Translations under genes and position numbers: made by a program
In this document: positions 44,801-54,182 of the stretch, piece by piece
Layout: the number at the start of each line of letters is the position of its first letter
Position numbering within the stretch: position 1 is the stretch's first letter
Notes under the pieces: generated by a model
Databases searched by the model: none
The model's input: the letters and a program-made list of their open reading frames with translations, nothing else
Told to the model about the DNA's origin: nothing
DNA from: Symbiodinium natans
Taxonomy: Eukaryota > Sar > Dinophyceae > Suessiales > Symbiodiniaceae
Assembly (NCBI GenBank): GCA_905221605.1
Contig: CAJNDS010000791.1
Span: 310,001 to 374,000 of the forward strand
DNA: 64,000 bases
Direction: 5' to 3'

Positions 44801-44984
44801 ATCATCGCACGGGCATGGATGCTCTGGCCAATCGCACGCGCAGAGGCAACATGGACGTGATCATCGTGCAGGCTTGGATGCTCTGCCAATTCGCGCGCTG
44901 GCAACATGGACGTCATCATCGGGCGGGCATGGATGCTCTAGCCACTCTAGCCATTCGCACACGCAGGTAACGTGGACGTAACCG
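44801..44984. repeat. Three-copy tandem repeat, 55-66 bp unit
   Basis: Units start at 44801, 44860 and 44915 with ATCATCG. Shared words are GGGCATGGATGCTCT (GGCTTGGATGCTCT in unit 2), CCAAT or CCATTCGC, and CATGGACGT or CGTGGACGT. Unit lengths are 59, 55 and about 66 bp. Because the lengths are not multiples of three, an uninterrupted coding role is unlikely. Confidence 0.75.
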
Positions 44985-45076
44985 CGAGAAGGGAAGCGAG
45001 GATGTGCACCTGCGTGAGCGAGGGTGGTTTTTTTTTTCCGCGCCGCAAGCCTGATGGAGGGCTTCAAGCATTTCGA

Positions 45077-45289
45077 GTTCTGGACTTGTGGCTCCGAGGC
45101 CGCCTGATATCCTAAAGTCCCAAAGCCCTTTGGGGTTTTGGCTTGGGGTTCTTGTGACCGTTAAGCGCTGGAAACCTGCAACTCCAAGCAGAGGTCCCTC
45201 TTCGACGAGAGCTTTGGGTCTGCTCGGGCGGCGTCAAAGGCACCAGCTCAGACCCTGGAACCGCAGAAGGGTTTTTGTAGGGTTATAGT
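45077..45289 (+). pseudogene. Duplicate of sugar-transporter last intron and exon
   Basis: Matches 42869-43090: GTTCTGGACTTGTGG at the start, the TTTTGGGG-rich intron, then the terminal exon. The copied exon reads SLFDESFGSARAASKAPAQT and LEPQKGF, against SLFEERFGSAAASKAPAQTL in the gene. Without upstream exons it cannot make a transporter. It may serve as an alternative 3' end or be a relic. Confidence 0.7.
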
Positions 45290-45568
45290 TGCAGCCATAG
45301 GGTGCGTCCTTCCTCCCGAGCTTCGGGTCACGATGCTGAGGGGGGGTGAAGCTCTGACGCCCCACGAATTCACGAGGTTTTCTTGCCTGCATAGGACAGT
45401 TACGTGCAAGCTTATACTTCTTATGTCGTGTCATGGCCTTTCGCTGCTTTGCTCGGACAATGTCCTGGGCCTAGAAACCTGCAGCTGCTGGGATCACTGA
45501 AGTGGAGGAAGCAAAGTAAGAGCCGCCTCAGAACCCCGAAACTGAATCTGATTCTTAAGTGGCTCGAA

Positions 45569-45712
45569 GCTGCTGCAGTTTTGGTTCCAGCCAGCCTTTG
45601 GAGTCTCCCCTCCTGATTCCAGTCTCTCGTGAAGTGATGGGCTGCTGCAGTTTTCGCTCCAGTCAGCCTTCAGAGCCTCCCCTCCTGATTCCAGTCTCTC
45701 GTGGTTGCTGCC
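45569..45712 (+). repeat. 72-bp direct repeat at the hydrolase 5' end
   Basis: Two units, 45569-45640 and 45641-45712, with a shared GCTGCTGCAGTTTT start and CTCCCCTCCTGATTCCAGTC core. The unit is 72 bp, exactly 24 codons, so the frame of the hydrolase stays open across both (SSQPLESPLLIPVSR and SSQPSEPPLLIPVSR). The second ends in the CC-rich start of the conserved domain. Confidence 0.8.
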
Positions 45713-46431
45713 CCCCAGATTCCTGGCCAGCTTGCCAGAAGCCGGATGACTACAAGCCCAAGGGCACAGAGACAAAGATAGGTGAGCTGCCAGTGTACAG
45801 CGTGGGCACCGGAGACAAGGCCATCTTGGTGCTGCCCGACATCTTCGGCTGGTCGTCCAACCAGGGTAGGCTCATGGGCATCGCAGACACCCTCGCCGAT
45901 CAGGGGTACCGAGTGCTGCTTTCAGACCCCTTCTACGGAGATTCTGCCGTAGGGAAGGAGGATATCATGGGCTGGGTTACACAGTTTCCTTTTGAAAAGA
46001 GAATCGGTGCCGACATCGAGGCCTGCGTAAAGCACCTGCAAGATCAGGGCTGCACCCAGGTGGGTGCAGTTGGCTTTTGCTGGGGCGTCTGGGCATTGTG
46101 CAAGTCTGCCTCCATGGGTGTGCTCCTGAAGTGTGGCGTCGGACCTCATCCCAGCACACGACTGGAAGGGGCATTTGGCGGAGATGAACAGGCAATGATT
46201 GACAAGGTCAACATCCCAGTGCTCATCATGCCAGCTGGGAACGACCCTGAGAACCTCAAGGAGGGCGGCGCGATCGCCGAGTCCCTGGCCAAGAAGGGTG
46301 GAAAGTCGGTGACATTCCCGGACATGCAGCACGGCTGGTGCTGCCGTGGCGACCTGGGTCAAGCGGAGGTCAAGCGGGATGTGGAGGCAGCGATGAAGCA
46401 CATGGTAGACTTCTTCAAGTCCAACCTCTGA
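45637..46431 (+). CDS. Dienelactone hydrolase family protein, single exon
   Basis: Alpha/beta-hydrolase of the dienelactone hydrolase family (PF01738), which in bacteria opens lactone rings in chlorocatechol breakdown; the eukaryotic substrate is generally unknown. Domain from CCPPDSWPAC onward; LVLPDIFGW is the oxyanion-side strand. The triad is visible: Cys in VGFCWGVWAL, Asp in PAGNDPENL, His in DMQHGWCCRGDL. About 240 residues from CCPP to the TGA at 46429-46431, the normal family length, with no intron, unlike the other recognised genes here. The ATG at 45637 lies in the 72-bp repeat and gives a 20-residue leader; the true start may be elsewhere. Confidence 0.9.
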   Translation: MGCCSFRSSQPSEPPLLIPVSRGCCPPDSWPACQKPDDYKPKGTETKIGELPVYSVGTGDKAILVLPDIFGWSSNQGRLMGIADTLADQGYRVLLSDPFYGDSAVGKEDIMGWVTQFPFEKRIGADIEACVKHLQDQGCTQVGAVGFCWGVWALCKSASMGVLLKCGVGPHPSTRLEGAFGGDEQAMIDKVNIPVLIMPAGNDPENLKEGGAIAESLAKKGGKSVTFPDMQHGWCCRGDLGQAEVKRDVEAAMKHMVDFFKSNL

Positions 46432-46797
46432 GCTGTGGGCTTGGTCTGCGTAGTATGGATCATGGACATTGACTCTTTACTTTTGAGAAATTTTCCCCCA
46501 GCCACAGAGCTCGAGGGATGTTGCAGCAAAAACGAATCAGAGCCACCTGAGGTTGAAGAAACTTTGTATAGTTGAACAGTTGTCGAAGTTGAACCTCGCT
46601 TGTGGACGTAGTTGCCGGCCATGCGAGAGGGGAAAAATCTTTTTTTTTATCCCGAAGACAAGAAACACCTTTTAACGAGTCCTACCGTAAGCAACAGAGC
46701 TGAAGATGCATGCGCTGGATGTTTTTGGGCTGCCGATCCGATCCACAACTGTACAGAAAGCGGGGTGAAGCTCGTGAAGCTCTGACGTCCCACGAAT

Positions 46798-47120
46798 TCT
46801 AGCAGCGACCATTGGTGGCATTGCCTGCCCACCAAGCTGCACATGTACAGATGCATACTCGTAGATGAGTATGACAGTATGAGGAAGAGCTGCCAGCAAA
46901 TGTTCCTGTACAGCAGGAGAAGACCATCAGCTCCCATATTTGAGCTGACTGAGCCAGCTGCTTTGCCATTACAAAAACCGTACCAGCTTTGTCATGTTGC
47001 CAGGGTGACGTGTGAGGGCACATTGCTCAGACGCATCCCGTGAACCGATTGCAGATCTTGTGCAGTTGAACCCTTCTTCGCTGAATCGGTTTATTTTTGC
47101 TGGAGTTTGTCTTGTTGCTT
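46798..47120. repeat. Direct repeat upstream of efflux carrier, copy 1
   Basis: Matches 48784-49090, starting TCTAGCAGCGACCATTGG and ending near CTTGTTGCTT. Copy 2 lacks a block of about 16 bp near 47027-47042. In copy 2 the first bases include the TAG stop of the efflux carrier, so this copy looks like the 3' tail of a lost upstream duplicate. Confidence 0.9.
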
Positions 47121-47213
47121 ATGTTGAACTAGGAAATAGGTGAGATGTCTTCGTTGCAGCCGCAGTAGTTGCTCAGTATTGCTCTCGGCGTGTCCTTGTA
47201 GCTTGCCTCAGCT

Positions 47214-48788
47214 ATGCTAAAAACCGCCCTCGTGGTCAGCGTGAAGGCTGTGGCAAAGATCGTGCTTATTTGTGCGGGCGGAGCCTACTTGGAGAAGAGT
47301 GGGGTCCTTCACAAGGAGATGCGGAAAGGCGTGTCGGAGGCTTTCGTCAAGCTGCTTTTGCCATGCTTGCTCTTCACCCGGATCTTGCCGACGATGTCTG
47401 TGGAGACGTTACCGAAGCTGGCCTGGCTTGCCATGGCGAACCTTTTGTATGTCTCGTTTGGGCTATGCATAGGATATGTGAGCGTTCTGCTCACAAAGCC
47501 GCCACAAGGCTTGCGCAGGGTCCTAATGGCGACTCCGGCTATTGGGCACGCAAACTCCATCCCTTTCATGCTCGTCTCGTTGATCATGGCGGACGACCCG
47601 GCTTTCAATCCAGACGATACCAACACAGCGCAGGGATATGTTGGTTTGTATCTGGTTATGCACAGCATCACCCTGTGGGGTGTTGGAATGAACGTGATCA
47701 AGAAGGAGAAGGAAGATGAGCCTCCTTTAGCTCATGAGACTACAGAAACCCAAACTCCACAAACTCTGGGTCGACCAGCCAGTATCTCGGCACCTTCCCA
47801 GAGCACTGGTGGCCTTAACATGAGCGAGGCACGTGAAGAGCGCTGGTCTCGTTCCATCTCCGGCTTGGAACTCGGCTCCCCTATCTCCCCTGTGACGACC
47901 AGGCCCAACACGAAAAATCAGCACTTCTCCTGTGATCCAAGACCTTTGCAGAGGTGGGAAGTCAAGAACTTGAAGGGACCTTAGCCTCAACAGAGGATCC
48001 TGATTAAATTACTGTCCGGATCCTTTAAGGTTTCCGGATCTCAGAAATGCCCTGAGGTTTGTCCCAAAGTGGGTCAATCGGCCCATGGCCACAGCCGTGC
48101 TCACTGCTCTTGTCGGGCTCATCCCGGGCTTAGAAGAACTTTTGGTGCCGGCTTCTGGGCCGCTGACACACAAACTGCACTTGGCAGCTTTTCCCTGTCC
48201 TGCGGTTGATGATATAAATCCTGCATTCCCCATAATCAAGAATATACCATAATTCCCATAGTTTAGGGTCCTCAAGGTAATGCAGGATTTGTATCATCAA
48301 CAGTATTGAGACTTGGTCGTTCAACCTCAGTGAACACCATGACAGTACTCGTAGCGGCTCCCATCCTCACAAAGCAACGGAGGAACTTCCTCTTCGGAGC
48401 TATGAGCACTTTGGGATCGGCAGGGCCTGCCATTAGCTTGCTGGCGGTCGGGGCGAACTTTGTCGCAGATGGCTTTCCACGCCCATCGGTGATCGGCTAC
48501 GCACCGATGCTTGCTTTGATTTTGGGCAGACTGTTGATACTTCCGGGGTGCTGTATTGCATTATGGGTCGCACTCCGACATTATGCACCGTTCTTTCCAT
48601 CTGATCCACTCTTGATGCTGGTGATGTGTATTGAGTGCTGCACACCCACGGCATACAATTTGGTGACCGTCTGCATACTGAACGGTGTCGGTGCCAGGGA
48701 GTTGACTGCAGGTCTGTTTTACCAAAACATTGTCGCAATTTTTGCGCTCACTGCGTGGACGACTGTCATTGTGTCTTTTGTCATCTAG
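47214..48788 (+). CDS. Auxin-efflux-carrier-like membrane transporter (Mem_trans/PILS-type)
   Basis: Predicted carrier of the Mem_trans family (PF03547), the group of plant PIN/PILS and fungal/algal relatives; substrate unknown. Exons 47214-47953 (ATG, donor GTGGGA), 48045-48183 (donor GC) and 48375-48788 (TAG); total 1293 nt, 430 aa. The N-terminal half holds about five helices, including FVKLLLPCLLFTRILPTM. A hydrophilic loop rich in Ser/Thr/Pro follows (KEKEDEPPLAHETTETQTPQ). The C-terminal half has AVLTALVGLIPGLEELLV, ISLLAVGANFVADGF and the conserved-type MCIECCTPTAYNLVTVC. The second junction is chosen by frame and spacing; other splices are possible because a 95-bp inverted-repeat element lies in that intron. 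Confidence 0.85.
48206..48300. mobile_element. 95-bp inverted-repeat element inside an intron
   Basis: Left arm TTGATGATATAAATCCTGCA, right arm TGCAGGATTTGTATCATCAA: an inverted repeat with one mismatch over about 22 bp. It lies in the second intron of the efflux carrier. A related element at 50440-50531 has the same arm pattern. Flanking GG and CAG would allow the element itself to act as an intron (GTTGAT...AACAG), but the frame then fails, so a larger intron was preferred. Confidence 0.8.
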
Positions 48789-49090
48789 CAGCGACCATTG
48801 GTGGCATTGCCTGCCCACCAAGCTGCACATGTACAGATGCATACTCGTAGATGAGTATGACAGTATGAGGAAGAGCTGCCAGCAAATGGTCCTGTACAGC
48901 AGGAGAAGACCATCAGCTCCCATATTTGAGCTGCAAGAGCCAGCTGCTTTGCCATTACAAAAACCGTACCAGCTTTGTCATGTTGCCAGGGTGACATCTG
49001 AGGGCACCCGTAAACCGATTGCAGATCTTGTGCAGTTGAACCCTTCTTCGCTGAATCGGTTTATTTCTGCTGGAGCTTATCTTGTTGCTT
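48784..49090. repeat. Direct repeat downstream of efflux carrier, copy 2
   Basis: Begins at the stop codon of the efflux carrier and forms its 3' region; matches 46798-47120. No polyadenylation signal is obvious. Confidence 0.9.
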
Positions 49091-49284
49091 GCAGTTGATT
49101 CCTGCCGAGAACCGGAAAGACGCGATTCAGGGGGGGGGGGGAAGGAAGGGTTTACAGGGCGCATCCTAACTCGGAGTCTCGAACCGTTTTGAAACCGCAG
49201 CCCTAGCACAGCCTCAACCAAACGATTCCTTGCAAAACTTCCACAGTGCCACCAGTGCCACTGAAGCCCTTCCTTCTTGCAGTA

Positions 49285-49955
49285 CCAAGCACCAGTCTAT
49301 ACAGCAAGGCCCAAAGTCCCTGTTCAATCCCTTCAGCTCAGGACCTTTGGTCTGCAGCAGCCTGCGGAGGAGATCTCCGGCCTGGTTGGCATGGAGGAGT
49401 CCCTTCCAGAACCCCGAAGTCGGAATCGGGCTGAGGGGCGAGTTTCATCGCGAGTATGGTGGAGTTTTGCTTCTGTGCTTTGTGAGGGTGTTCAGGTGGG
49501 GCTGCCCCAGACCCCCAAACTTCTGAAACCATGCCATGTTAGGGTGCTTTGGTGTCAAGATGTGTCAAAGAACTTTGCCTTGGCAAGACAGAGGAAGTCA
49601 AGTGCCGCCTTGTTTCAAATTTCGAGTGCCTGCAAGAGAGGCGCCAGCCATTCAGAGAGCCTGTCTTGTCTAGCCGTTTCGCTGCGTCGCTGGGGTTCCA
49701 AAACGGCCGACCATAGCCCCAATACCCTCAGAAGGACACGACAACCGCTGCGACGTCTCCGACAACAGGTGCTCGGATTGCGTGTTCAGCGGTTGCCAAG
49801 TGAAGGATTCCGTGCAGGTTTGCAGTTTCAGCCGACAGTGCAATGGCATAATCGAAAGACGAGGCTGAGTGCCTTCACGGCGGCCACTGACGACCGGCAT
49901 GGTGCGCCTTTTTGCAGCGATTGTCAGTGCTCATCTTTGCGGCAAGGCTGCATCA
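49285..49955. repeat. Segmental duplication, copy 2
   Basis: Second copy of 43301-43965. It carries the Cys-rich ORF at 49674-49868. Homology continues weakly to about 50100 (ACCGGTGCAGAGC against ACAGGTGCAAAGC). Confidence 0.9.
49674..49868 (+). CDS. Cys-rich 64-codon ORF, second copy
   Basis: Same reading as 43696-43890 with one synonymous base change. Its frame is open over exactly the same span, from TAG to TGA. Confidence 0.4.
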   Translation, partial: PFRCVAGVPKRPTIAPIPSEGHDNRCDVSDNRCSDCVFSGCQVKDSVQVCSFSRQCNGIIERRG

Positions 49956-50209
49956 AAGTTCTGCAGGAAGCATGATTTCGCAACGGGGGTTCTGGTTCGG
50001 AGGTCAGGAGTTTGGCACGCTAGCGTCATCCTCTTGTGGAACCGGTGCAGAGCTAGGGCACCTGTGCATGGGGTGTTGGATGTCAGCGCCGATGCTGAGT
50101 GAACAGGTAGGGCGAAGGTGCCAAGAATCCGAAGCGACTCATAGCCTTTTTTGGTTTCAACACGTTTGTGGAGTCCGTGGCTTATGCATCTAGGTTTGAC
50201 CATACCTTG

Positions 50210-51350
50210 TCCATGCTAGTAATCTTTATTATAATGACCATAAAAATTATACCGCTTATTTAGAATGTTCAGTGAACACCGGTGAAGAAATTCATCCACG
50301 TATTGTTATATGATCATTAACAACCCGTAAAAGCCATGGACCATATACATGAATCACCGCTCGCTCAGTATTCGCCAGTGATTAACGGTACAATGATCGT
50401 ATTATGATGCCATCGAATACCATAATATCATGATATACTGTTGATGGACAAAAACCTGCACCTTTTGGCAGGTGCTTTGTCACATCTTTATTCATCCATA
50501 CCTTAGGTTGTGCAGGATTTTGTCCATCAACCGAAGTGTTGGCCTGGTTTACCATGATTTGGCTATATTTTTCAATATGTTGGTATTCTTTTTTTATGAC
50601 CAGATACGATAGGTTTTTGAGAACATTTTTTCTTTTCAAGCCTGGACACCAGTTACATTTCCTCAGCACAACTCATTGGAGATTGCCTGAGCATGGATAG
50701 TAGAAATCTCTCTTGGTGTGGATCTAGCCACGTTCCACCTGTTGAGGCCACCATGTTGAATTTCCCCAGCCCACTCCATCCCAACCCAGACTTCTGACAG
50801 ATTTGCAAATGGCAGCTGATTCAATTCCGGATTTGCAAATGGCAGCTGCTTCACTTCCAAATGAGTAAAAATCCCCAAACTCAACATCTGTGCTATCTCG
50901 GGTTCCGCATCAATGGTAAAATCTCGTGGGAAACGGCCTCCATCAAGTTGGTAGCCATGTAGACCTAGAAGTTGCGGAAAAAACCTTGCCACCCATTGAA
51001 GTTGGGTATGTTGGGTGTGGTGAATGTCCATTGGCAACTTGGAAGATCCCCCGGTTGTTTGCAGTAAATTAGCGTGAAACGGGGTTCCCTTGGTCGTTTG
51101 CTGGTGGATAAAATTCTATGATTACACACATATGTGTATGGTTTCAAATTCTCAATTACGAATCATGGATGGTTTACCGCTCAACGCTGTCAAAGGTGTG
51201 GATCATTTTGGTTTGCTGCACAATTGATGACCATGCAGTTGATGACGAATGACCCAGATGAAACCAGCATTTTGGTATGGTTTACACCACCCCTGTGTGG
51301 CATTTCTCAGGGTGGATTACGAATGTGGATCCATCACTAGACCTGATGAA
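50210..51350. other. AT-rich segment without supported gene
   Basis: The base composition turns AT-rich and the TTTAGGG-like words disappear. A minus ORF at 50663-51037 includes a short repeat (KQLPFANPELNQLPFAN) that comes from a 30-bp direct repeat (GATTTGCAAATGGCAGCTG twice, 50800-50860). It looks like inserted or differently evolving DNA; no transposase was seen. Confidence 0.5.
50440..50531. mobile_element. 92-bp inverted-repeat element, second family member
   Basis: Left arm GTTGATGGACAAAAACCTGC, right arm GCAGGATTTTGTCCATCAAC: about 22 bp with one mismatch. An internal short hairpin (CCTGCACCTTTTGGCAGG) is present. Arms share TTGATG..A.AAA.CCTGCA with the element at 48206-48300. Confidence 0.8.
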
Positions 51351-52130
51351 GGCGGCTCTTCATTGTTATAGTATTTCATTCTCAGGGTGTCATACTAGCT
51401 GCCTGCATCAGCAACATTGCAACTCATGCGTGGAACTGCTGTAGCCAATCAGTACAATCCTTCTCATCATGGTGCTTTTGCACACAGAATTGCTGCTTTA
51501 TGCGGGTGTTTGTGCTGTTCTGTACAGAAGCGACATGCGAGTGGCCCATTTCTCTCGTGCGTGCCACACGAATTAACTCGCATTCTATAGTTTCTACACT
51601 TCCGGTGCCCTGTATACCGCATTCCGCAATCCAAGTTTTAGGTTGTTATGACTTCCTGAGATGTGGCGACTTCAATCTCTCCCACAACGAAACAATAGAA
51701 TTGTGGAGTGCGGAAGTAGTCTGTCAATTTGAGCAGCACCGATGTTTCTTACTCTTCTTGCGTAGGCCTGAAGCGTGAGCTGGGGATGGTTTAGGGCTTG
51801 AGTTCGGGATTTAGGGTTCACTCGGGCAGCATGCCGCGCAACTTTTCGGTGGAGGGAGTGGGGAAGGGGGGCCTTGCAGAATGGCCTAAGTTAACGAAGG
51901 TTTGCAACAGTAGGCTTGTTGTTCAGTATTTAGGATTTGGGGTGTCTCGATAACTAAATGTTGCGTTGAAAGTTGGAATAGTTTTTGGGCTCAGGTGCGT
52001 CAATTATCGTTCAGGGTCGAGCGTTTACAGGATCCCTATAACTTTTGCCTGGACTCAGCGTGTATGGTTCTACACTCCTTCGGGCAACTGCAGGTCACAG
52101 TGAAAGCGAAAGGGCCTGAAACCCGGAAAC
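51351..52130 (+). other. Open stretch 51500-51778 plus spacer
   Basis: A 92-codon plus ORF contains YDFLRCGDFNLSHNETIELW and EVVCQFEQHRCFLLFLRR. It is not in a recognisable family and no splice sites were assigned. The remainder to 52130 is spacer with a few telomere-like words. Confidence 0.3.
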
Positions 52131-52131
52131 C

Positions 52132-52551
52132 CTACCGTTCACTGTAAGCCTTGAGGTGGTGAAGGTCCATGATGGTCGAGACTGCCACCAGCTGAGTTCG
52201 CAGGCGCGAAGGCGAGGCTTGCGTGCCTGCAATTTTTTCGAAACTGCCAGCGCGCCACATGTAGACCATGAATCGAAAGGCACTGCCAGAGATCCCTAAA
52301 CTGCAACTTCGGTGTCGCAGGGCTGGCCGGTGTTTCCGTAGTTTGATGCTTGCCGCTTGGGCGCAGGCAGGCGTTGCGGAGGAGATGAGGACTCGACGAA
52401 TCGCGCGTGCGTGCGAAAATGGGTCGGTCCCCTGCAAAACCCTGCAAACACACACAGTTTTTGACGACAACGGCCCTTGAAAAATGAACCAGAATGGAGG
52501 AAGCTGAACAACCCTAAACCGAAACCCTGACGTGCGTCGAGGGACCGACAT
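52132..52551 (-). CDS. Possible minus-strand coding segment
   Basis: A 139-codon minus ORF ends at 52132. Its last part (YMWRAGSFEKIAGTQASPSR, then VSTIMDLHHLKAYSER) is protein-like. A plus ORF at 52268-52480 (LMLAAWAQAGVAEEMRTRRI) overlaps and is also plausible, so strand is uncertain. Confidence 0.3.
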   Translation of the reverse strand: MSVPRRTSGFRFRVVQLPPFWFIFQGPLSSKTVCVCRVLQGTDPFSHARAIRRVLISSATPACAQAASIKLRKHRPALRHRSCSLGISGSAFRFMVYMWRAGSFEKIAGTQASPSRLRTQLVAVSTIMDLHHLKAYSER

Positions 52552-52783
52552 GGAGGAGACAAGCTAGCGGAAACAGAGGCAAGCCAAGCTACAGCGTCAT
52601 GAGCTTCCAGCTCCACATCCCGAACCCCAAGTTGCCTAAGCCCTAAAGACGGTATTTTCGGGATGTTGAGGGGGTCGTAAATTTTAAACTGAGACAGATT
52701 GAGCTTGAATGTTTGGGGCAGTGTGTGTCCTTGAAATGCTGAGCTCAGTGCTGAGTGGTTTTAGCTCACAGTATGTTCCAAAT

Positions 52784-52854
52784 AGTTGGAACATCCTGAG
52801 AAGGCATACCAAAGGGGATTCCAGCCAGACTCATCCTTAAACCATGTTCCAACT
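52784..52854. mobile_element. 71-bp element with perfect 11-bp inverted ends
   Basis: Left AGTTGGAACAT, right ATGTTCCAACT. A further ATGTTCCAA at 52773 pairs with the left arm, giving a 22-bp near-palindrome at 52773-52794. Related in reverse orientation to 7773-7842. Confidence 0.65.
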
Positions 52855-52894
52855 TTATGGAGTACTCTGTACACTATAACTCTGTGAAGATCTT

Positions 52895-53098
52895 TCTGGA
52901 GTGCATGCTGAGGTCCGTGATTTGATGTCCAACAGCATTGAGCCTGTGGCAGGTGCCGTCAATACGACTGGCCCTGTTTCACCGACGGTCGGACCTTTAT
53001 GGCCCGCAGGGCATGGGCCCGAAAGCCTGTATCGCGGACATGGGGGTTTGTTCAACGGTTCACATGTGCGGTCGACAAAGTTCCCTTTGATTGTGTGA
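52895..53098 (+). CDS. C-terminal coding segment, function unknown
   Basis: The plus frame reads VHAEVRDLMSNSIEPVAGAV, then NTTGPVSPTVGPLWPAGHGP, and ends HVRSTKFPLIV before TGA. It begins about 40 bp after the 71-bp inverted-repeat element. Function unknown. Confidence 0.4.
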   Translation, partial: SGVHAEVRDLMSNSIEPVAGAVNTTGPVSPTVGPLWPAGHGPESLYRGHGGLFNGSHVRSTKFPLIV

Positions 53099-53184
53099 GT
53101 TCAAGCAGGCAAACAAATATGTAAATTATTGCTGGTGAGTGGAATTCGCTGCATGCAGCAGAACCCCCAGAGGCTGCAAAAGAG

Positions 53185-53561
53185 CTACGTATTATGGTTC
53201 AGGGGATAGCACCACGACTGCTTCATACCAGCCCGAACCCCGTACATCCCAAACCTGAAGAGGTGAGGGCTGTCAACTGGAAATTTGGAGCCTCTGGCTA
53301 GGATGTAGGTGTATCCCCCAACCCGAACCCTCCCCTTGATCGTCGACCCAATGTAACATGGACCCAATCAGAGGTCCAAGCATCAGGCCAATGAACATCT
53401 GAGGCCGATCTCGTATGCGCCCACTCGTGGACCACGCTGAAACGCTTGCGTGATTGTGGCCGGAATTGTCCTAGAACGCCAACGATGTTTAGGATGGAGA
53501 GAAACCGCATTAGCAGCTCATTAGCAGTAGTTGATTGAAGAGCAAACCCCGATGGCTCCAT
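53185..53561 (-). CDS. Minus-strand gene piece with a frame change
   Basis: Two minus readings overlap: 53561-53298 (LMRFLSILNIVGVLGQFRPQ, then WPDAWTSDWVHVTLG) and 53367-53185 (TIKGRVRVGGYTYILARGSK, then FPVDSPHLFRFGMYGVRAGM, stop). They look like one protein that changes frame near 53340-53365, by an unseen junction, a base error or a disabling frameshift. Family unknown. Confidence 0.4.
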
Positions 53562-53583
53562 ACAGAAGACCGTTGGTTCTGAA

Positions 53584-54092
53584 TTGTCTCATGCAAGACA
53601 CCCGTTGGGTGCTACTCGTCCCAGCCTGCTCGGCACGCCATCAATTAAAAGCAATGCAGACCAGCCAGGATACCAGCAGAAAAGTCATCCCCTAGCAACC
53701 CAAATTCAGGAACCGCAAAGCAGGGTTGACTACGTGCTTGGGAGACCCCATGTCATGTCACAGCTAGCATCTTGCATTCAATGTGCAGTATTCGTTACAC
53801 ACAGGCATGTGTAGGGCTGTTGGCATCGATTAGATCGAAAGACTTGTCAGGGATAAGTAGGTGGCATACCTATCAACTGGAGGTGCAGACGGTCAAGCAG
53901 AAGAGAAGCACAGACCAAGAACGCTGTTCAAAGCACTTGGCCCTTGAGCTTTATCCCTTCAAGCAATGGAGGGTCATCGTGGCTGCTGGTCCTGTGCAAA
54001 GCCCAGTTTGGTTGAATAAAGATGCAAGGAAATTACGAGACAAAGCCGTTGCGGCAGCTGTTTCTCTTCAGGTTTATGGCCATGGAAGTTGA
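53584..54092 (+). CDS. Plus-strand ORFs, function unknown
   Basis: ORF 53584-53814 (SIKSNADQPGYQQKSHPLAT) and ORF 53772-54092 (DLSGISRWHTYQLEVQTVKQ, then KQWRVIVAAGPVQSPVWLNK) lie in sequence in two frames and may be exons or separate short proteins. The second looks the more convincing. No splice junction was fixed. Confidence 0.35.
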
Positions 54093-54182
54093 ACCCGAGC
54101 GGCCAGGCCGATGATTCGTGATTCGCCTGGAATCTTGATCACGAGGTCTGTCTATATGTGTAGTCGTGTGTCCGGGTAAAGG

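Noticed and set aside
45559-46431. Bacterial contamination, because of the hydrolase
   Set aside because: The gene lies in sequence continuous with spliced eukaryotic genes and shared duplicated blocks on both sides.
48205-48303. The inverted-repeat element as an exact GT-AG intron
   Set aside because: Joining 48204 to 48304 puts the two halves of the efflux carrier out of frame; a GC donor at 48184 with an acceptor at 48374 keeps frame and normal family spacing.
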